Shown here: one piece after another, positions 60,286 to 64,000 of the stretch | Layout of the letters: every line of letters begins with the position of its first letter | Position numbering within the stretch: the first letter of the stretch is position 1 | Notes under the pieces: model-generated | Told to the model about the DNA's origin: nothing | Database searches by the model: none | The model's input: the letters and a program-made list of their open reading frames with translations, nothing else | Position numbers and translations under genes: made by a program | Assembly (NCBI RefSeq): GCF_002368395.1 | Contig: NZ_AP018254.1 | Coordinates: forward strand, 4,030,001 to 4,094,000 | From: Calothrix sp. NIES-3974 | Lineage (GTDB): Bacteria; Cyanobacteriota; Cyanobacteriia; Cyanobacteriales; Nostocaceae | DNA: 64,000 nucleotides | Reading direction: 5' to 3'

Positions 60286-60554
60286 ATTTTTTCCTTTTTA
60301 GCTATGGGTACTCAATTAATTTAATTTACTAGACACCATCGGTGAATCTGGATTAAGGGAGAAAATTACAAAACAACATTACACTTGACTAAAAATTGCT
60401 CTAAAATCACTACGACGGTAGTCTTAATATAGTTCGGATGTGAGGAGCTATTTTGCCATTCCAGTTCAAGTTTTGTTACACTCTGGCGGTAAAATCGGTC
60501 GAATCCCAACACGTGTGAGACTGACCAAAATTCGCAGAATTGAGAGAGAATTTT

Positions 60555-61202
60555 ATGTTTTTAATGTTAAGTCGAGTACTGTTGTGGCTGCTAATTGGTA
60601 CCATTGCCTACACTCTATTCCAAAAATGGTTTCCGAATAGTAATTTCTTCGGAAAAATGATATTAATTGCGCTTATTGTGGTGTTAGCACTTTCGTTTGT
60701 GAATCCGAATGAACCTGCGCTAGCCTCAATTTGGCAAGTTGTCACATTTCCCCTGAAACCCTTGGGTGCTGCGATTTTATTGATGATTCTCGCAGCTCAA
60801 AAGTTAAAGGAGGGTGCAATTGGCAAACCTGGTGGAAACTATTTGGTGGCTTCGTTATTAATCTTATTATTTGCTAGTACACCTGCTTTTGGCTACTTCC
60901 TATTCCGTCTTCCCCTTGCCACTGGGACAAATCCCGTGGTCAGCGAAGTACAAGTGGTCCAACTTCCCAGTAATTCCCTCGCAACAGCACCTGGTATTAA
61001 TGGCAGCACAATAGTGGCAGATATGAATCTGAGAACTCCCTACTTGGCCCAAGCTCCCCAGACTCCCCAGGATATTACCCGTCCCCGTCCTTTGCAGTTG
61101 AGTGATTTTGTCCCTAGCGCCCAAATGTTAAGTATTACAACCCGTGAATGGGAACGTTATTTGGCGCAAATTTACTTTTTCCTGGGTGGTGGACGAAGTT
61201 AG
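60555..61202 (+). CDS. Membrane protein of unknown function
   Basis: About 215 aa from the ATG at MFLMLSRVLLWLLIGTIAYT, preceded by GAGAGAG as ribosome-binding site. Four hydrophobic segments: about 3-20, 30-48, 60-80 and 95-115 (LVASLLILLFASTPAFGYFL). The C-terminal hundred residues are hydrophilic, Pro-rich in the middle (AQAPQTPQDITRPRPLQLSD), ending WERYLAQIYFFLGGG. The layout recalls the N-terminal part of membrane YdcF-like proteins, but no catalytic DUF218 domain follows; I make no assignment. It is divergent from galE. Confidence 0.7.
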   Translation: MFLMLSRVLLWLLIGTIAYTLFQKWFPNSNFFGKMILIALIVVLALSFVNPNEPALASIWQVVTFPLKPLGAAILLMILAAQKLKEGAIGKPGGNYLVASLLILLFASTPAFGYFLFRLPLATGTNPVVSEVQVVQLPSNSLATAPGINGSTIVADMNLRTPYLAQAPQTPQDITRPRPLQLSDFVPSAQMLSITTREWERYLAQIYFFLGGGRS

Positions 61203-61235
61203 TTTCTTGAATCTGTTCTTGCTCCCAATTAATGG

Positions 61236-61261
61236 CCGAGTCTGGATTCTGTTGGACTCGG
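61236..61261. terminator. Terminator between convergent genes
   Basis: Seven-bp stem CCGAGTC / GACTCGG with a 12-nt loop, followed by TTATTTTTTGG. Serves the membrane-protein gene; the convergent pseudouridine synthase gene ends 19 bp later. Confidence 0.8.
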
Positions 61262-61279
61262 TTATTTTTTGGATTTTGC

Positions 61280-62206
61280 CTACCTTCTACGTAAAACATC
61301 CAACAACTTACGAAACTCCTCTGGTATTGGTGCGGTGACTTCCAACCATTCCTGGGTGACTGGATGTTGCAACCTTAATCGCCATGCATGGAGAGCTTGG
61401 CCAGATAATTTCACCCCAATTGAGTGTGCTGAACTATACAACGGGTCGCCCACAATTGGATGACCAATTTGTGAGCTATGGACGCGAATTTGATGGGTGC
61501 GTCCAGTCTCTAATTGATAATGCATTAACGTATAATTACTGAGGCGTTCTTGAATTTGCCAGTGGGTGACTGCTTCTCGACCACCTTTTTCTAAAGGGAC
61601 AACAGCCATTTTTTTCCGGTCTACCGGGTGACGACCAATTGGTAAATTGATTGTGCCTATTTCAGTTTTGGGAGCGCCATAAACTACACCTAGGTATTCA
61701 CGACGAGCTGTTTTGGCTTTGAGTTGGGCTTGCAAGTGTTGATGGCTAAATTCTGTCTTCGCAACGACAATCGCACCTGTAGTATCCTTGTCAAGGCGAT
61801 GGACGATACCGGGACGCTGGATACCACCAATTCCAGGGAGATAGGGACAATGGGCTAGAAGGGCATTTACGAGAGTACCATTGGGGTGTCCGGGTGCGGG
61901 ATGAACCACTAACCCCGCAGGTTTGTTGACGACGATGAGTTCATCGTCTTCGTAGAGGATATCTAAAGGGATATGTTCGGCTGCTAATGCCAAGGGTTCG
62001 GCTTCGGGAATAGTGACAATGATGGTATCACCAGCTTTGACGGTGATTTTCTTGGATATACAAGCTTGGTTGTTGATTGCTACCCAACCCTGTTCTATTA
62101 AACTTTGAATCCGCGATCGCGATAATGATAACCCGGATAATTCCTCTGCCAAATACCTGTCTAGTCTATCCCCCCCAAATTCCACGTATAATTCGATTTT
62201 TTCCAC
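61280..62206 (-). CDS. rluD: RluD-family 23S rRNA pseudouridine synthase
   Basis: 308-aa RluA/RluD-type enzyme converting uridines of 23S rRNA to pseudouridine. The N-terminal S4 RNA-binding domain is SGLSLSRSRIQSLIEQGWVA. The catalytic Asp is in PGIVHRLDKDTTGAIVVAKT (HRLDxxTTG). Other family marks are VVNKPAGLVVHPAPGHPNGT, YTLMHYQLETGRTHQIRVHS and GHPIVGDPLY. The exact target uridines cannot be told; RluD, RluC and RluA differ little in motif. The symbol is therefore provisional. Confidence 0.9.
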   Translation of the reverse strand: MEKIELYVEFGGDRLDRYLAEELSGLSLSRSRIQSLIEQGWVAINNQACISKKITVKAGDTIIVTIPEAEPLALAAEHIPLDILYEDDELIVVNKPAGLVVHPAPGHPNGTLVNALLAHCPYLPGIGGIQRPGIVHRLDKDTTGAIVVAKTEFSHQHLQAQLKAKTARREYLGVVYGAPKTEIGTINLPIGRHPVDRKKMAVVPLEKGGREAVTHWQIQERLSNYTLMHYQLETGRTHQIRVHSSQIGHPIVGDPLYSSAHSIGVKLSGQALHAWRLRLQHPVTQEWLEVTAPIPEEFRKLLDVLRRR

Positions 62207-63267
62207 GTTCTCTCTTTGATTCTATTGATTTTGAATTCTGACTCCCTCTCCCTATTTATAAGCGAGGGATGGAACTAATAGGTATCTACTTACGTCTTCT
62301 GCCCATCCAAATTCTAATGTATATTTTGTATTACTAGTGTTTGCTTGAGTGGAAAAAGTCACAATCATCTAGTTCCAGTTTAAGTGAGAGAAAATAAGTT
62401 TTTCAAGGCGAATTTTGTTTTTTACCAATCATCAGGTGTCGATATGAGTAAAAATAAACACGCATCAATTACTCCATTTAAGTACCTTACTTTGTTAGCT
62501 CTTCAAGATAGCTTCGCAGGTATTTTTTACTTTTTGTAAAAAATTTATTGTAATGTGAGTTTAGTCAAGATATTTGTTGTCATAAAATTTAAACTGGTTT
62601 GTTAATTTGATGGTGAAGGAAAAATTGGCAATACTGCACGGGAGTCACGACGCGAAACTTACTACCCGATTAAACAAAACTTAAACTAAATCAAGAGGTA
62701 GTTTTTAATACTTAGTTTATCTTGTTTGAGAGTCGAGAATTGGGATTTGACCTATATAACCGAATTGATAACCGGAGGAAAAGGAGTAATTCTTGATACT
62801 TATTGTCCGCATCTAAACCTGTAACCAGAAAGCAAGAAAAAACCTGATTTATTTTCTATCTAGCTTACTTCCTGCGTAGCAGGTGTACACACTAATAATG
62901 TGTTGTTATCAAAAAGACTATATTTAGGGTGTCTAAGTAACGGAAGTAAAAATCCTAATTCCAGATTAACATGCTCAAGGACATGGGTTATGGTGTACAT
63001 CTATGAATACAGTGGCAGCATAATATCCGAAATTATTCGGGGTAAAAGTTAAAATTATACTCCTAGTCGGAGCAAAAATTTGATTTTTTTAATCGGTGGT
63101 TTAACTAGAATAAATCCCATCCCCAGTTACTTGTGTTTCCTATTTAGCAAGCAAAGTTATCTGAATATGATATAGATTTATATATATCAAATATCAAGCA
63201 GATTGCTATCATTTAATTCTCTAGTTAAATTATCCACAAACGGTAATTTACATTTAAAAAAACTATT
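62207..63267. other. Long non-coding spacer (1.06 kb)
   Basis: No credible gene; a 31-codon frame at about 62444 (MSKNKHASITPFKYLTLLAL) lacks a ribosome-binding site. The sequence becomes very A+T rich to the right and should carry the promoter of the PATAN response regulator gene. No repeats from the families above were recognised here. Confidence 0.5.
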
Positions 63268-64000
63268 ATGCAAACCCTTCCAATTGGTAGATATCGCTTT
63301 TTTCAGAGATTGCAACCGATATCAGTTCTGAATCGAATTATCAGTAAAAAGACGAGTGGGTGTCTGCAAGTATTTAGTGCTTCTGGAACCTGGTTGATAT
63401 ATCTTGAGGAAGGGAAAGTTATTTATGCCTGTTATGGGGATAATATGCTAGATACCTTGCTGAGTAAACTGCAAATACTCAGTAAACAAATACCAACATT
63501 AAATGCAGAAGTATATCAAAGAATCAAAACAATTTTTGATACATCAATTGATAATAAAGCAATTCCCCATCTAGATTATTTGGCAATTTGCTGGTTAGTA
63601 AATCGCAAACATCTCACTTGTCAACAAGCGAAATTATTAATTGAAGAATTGGCATTAGATGTTCTCACCGCTATTTTAAAAATTCAAGAAGGTAGCTACG
63701 AAATTACGGCTAACTCAGCTTTAGAAAATATGCCTCAATTTTGTCAGCTAGATTTAAGTGCATTAATTGCTAATTCTCGAAGTCGGGTGGAGCATTCAAA
63801 AAAATCGACAGATGTATCTGCAAGAAAAACCCCTCAGCAAGATTTAGACACAGCAACGGAGTCATCCCATCAGCACCATAGTGAAACCGGAAATCAGGGG
63901 ACAGAATATCATCCTGAAAATCAGAAGCAAGTATATACAATTTTATGTATTGACGATAGTTTAACTGTTTTAGCTGCAATCCAGCGTTTTTTAGACGAAC
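63268..64000 (+). CDS. PATAN (DUF4388)-type response regulator, cut by the window end
   Basis: The frame starts at MQTLPIGRYRFFQRLQPISV and is open to the window edge (244 codons visible). Residues about 5-180 resemble the PATAN/DUF4388 domain: ASGTWLIYLEEGKVIYACYG and ITANSALENMPQFCQLDLSA. After a hydrophilic linker (about 185-220) a CheY-like receiver begins: YTILCIDDSLTVLAAIQRFL with the paired Asp. This is the layout of PatA, PixG and PilG-like proteins, which act in phototaxis, motility or (PatA) heterocyst patterning. Which one cannot be said from this fragment. Confidence 0.85.
   Translation, partial: MQTLPIGRYRFFQRLQPISVLNRIISKKTSGCLQVFSASGTWLIYLEEGKVIYACYGDNMLDTLLSKLQILSKQIPTLNAEVYQRIKTIFDTSIDNKAIPHLDYLAICWLVNRKHLTCQQAKLLIEELALDVLTAILKIQEGSYEITANSALENMPQFCQLDLSALIANSRSRVEHSKKSTDVSARKTPQQDLDTATESSHQHHSETGNQGTEYHPENQKQVYTILCIDDSLTVLAAIQRFLDE

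Overview
The window is chromosomal DNA of a filamentous, heterocyst-forming (Nostocales-type) cyanobacterium. The evidence is: photosystem II genes psbK and psbM; very frequent HIP1 octamers (GCGATCGC) inside genes; a HetP-family protein; a PATAN-type response regulator; a cyanobacterial SigF-type sigma factor; an alternative respiratory oxidase operon; and intergenic regions full of short repeats and hairpins of the kind seen in Nostoc and Calothrix genomes. I do not assign a species.

Layout. 0-9 kb: GNAT acetyltransferase, an unknown protein with a possible HTH, a YqiA-like esterase, psbK, a 2Fe-2S ferredoxin, psbM, cbiD (cobalamin) convergent with queA (queuosine), a small unknown protein, yraN, an exported pentapeptide-repeat protein and a small heat-shock protein. 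10-17 kb: SigF-type sigma factor, RecQ, a 386-bp MITE-like element, a type II NADH dehydrogenase and a DUF1995 protein. 17.1-18.7 kb: an apparently intact IS4/Tn5-like insertion sequence. 19-24 kb (minus strand): two DUF2231 membrane proteins followed by ctaC-ctaD-ctaE. CtaC has lost its CuA ligands and CtaD has an A2-type YSHP motif, so this is the alternative (quinol-type, ARTO/Cox3-like) oxidase.

24-38 kb: a membrane histidine kinase whose C-terminus is supplied by a MITE, an aldo/keto reductase with pyrR, a phosphodiester glycosidase-like protein, a peroxiredoxin/PerR divergent pair with a palindromic operator candidate, purD, an UbiB-type kinase, a PP2C phosphatase and serA. 38-47 kb: prmA, a three-domain HTH/AAA/degenerate-GGDEF protein, a GAF histidine kinase, a HetP-like protein and a frameshifted b-type cytochrome. 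47-53 kb (minus strand): a partial phosphorothioation (Dnd)-type locus. It has a small protein, DndD and Dnd-associated protein 4 in overlapping frames, with a Dnd-type restriction helicase upstream and lexA next to it; no dndB or dndC is present. 53-64 kb: an M23 peptidase, a biotin ligase, an alpha/beta hydrolase, an IS5 transposase remnant, galE, an unknown membrane protein, an RluD-type pseudouridine synthase and the start of a PATAN response regulator cut by the window end.

Most genes are single-copy core or regulatory genes with little operon structure. The clear transcription units are the oxidase cluster, pyrR with the aldo/keto reductase, and the small ORF-dndD-dap4 unit. The most unusual content is in the spacers. 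There are at least three families of short elements with terminal inverted repeats, and a family of hairpins that keep an outer AGACG/CGTCT stem while the inner palindrome changes. There are also 22-bp and 77-bp tandem arrays. One element has rewritten the end of a protein.
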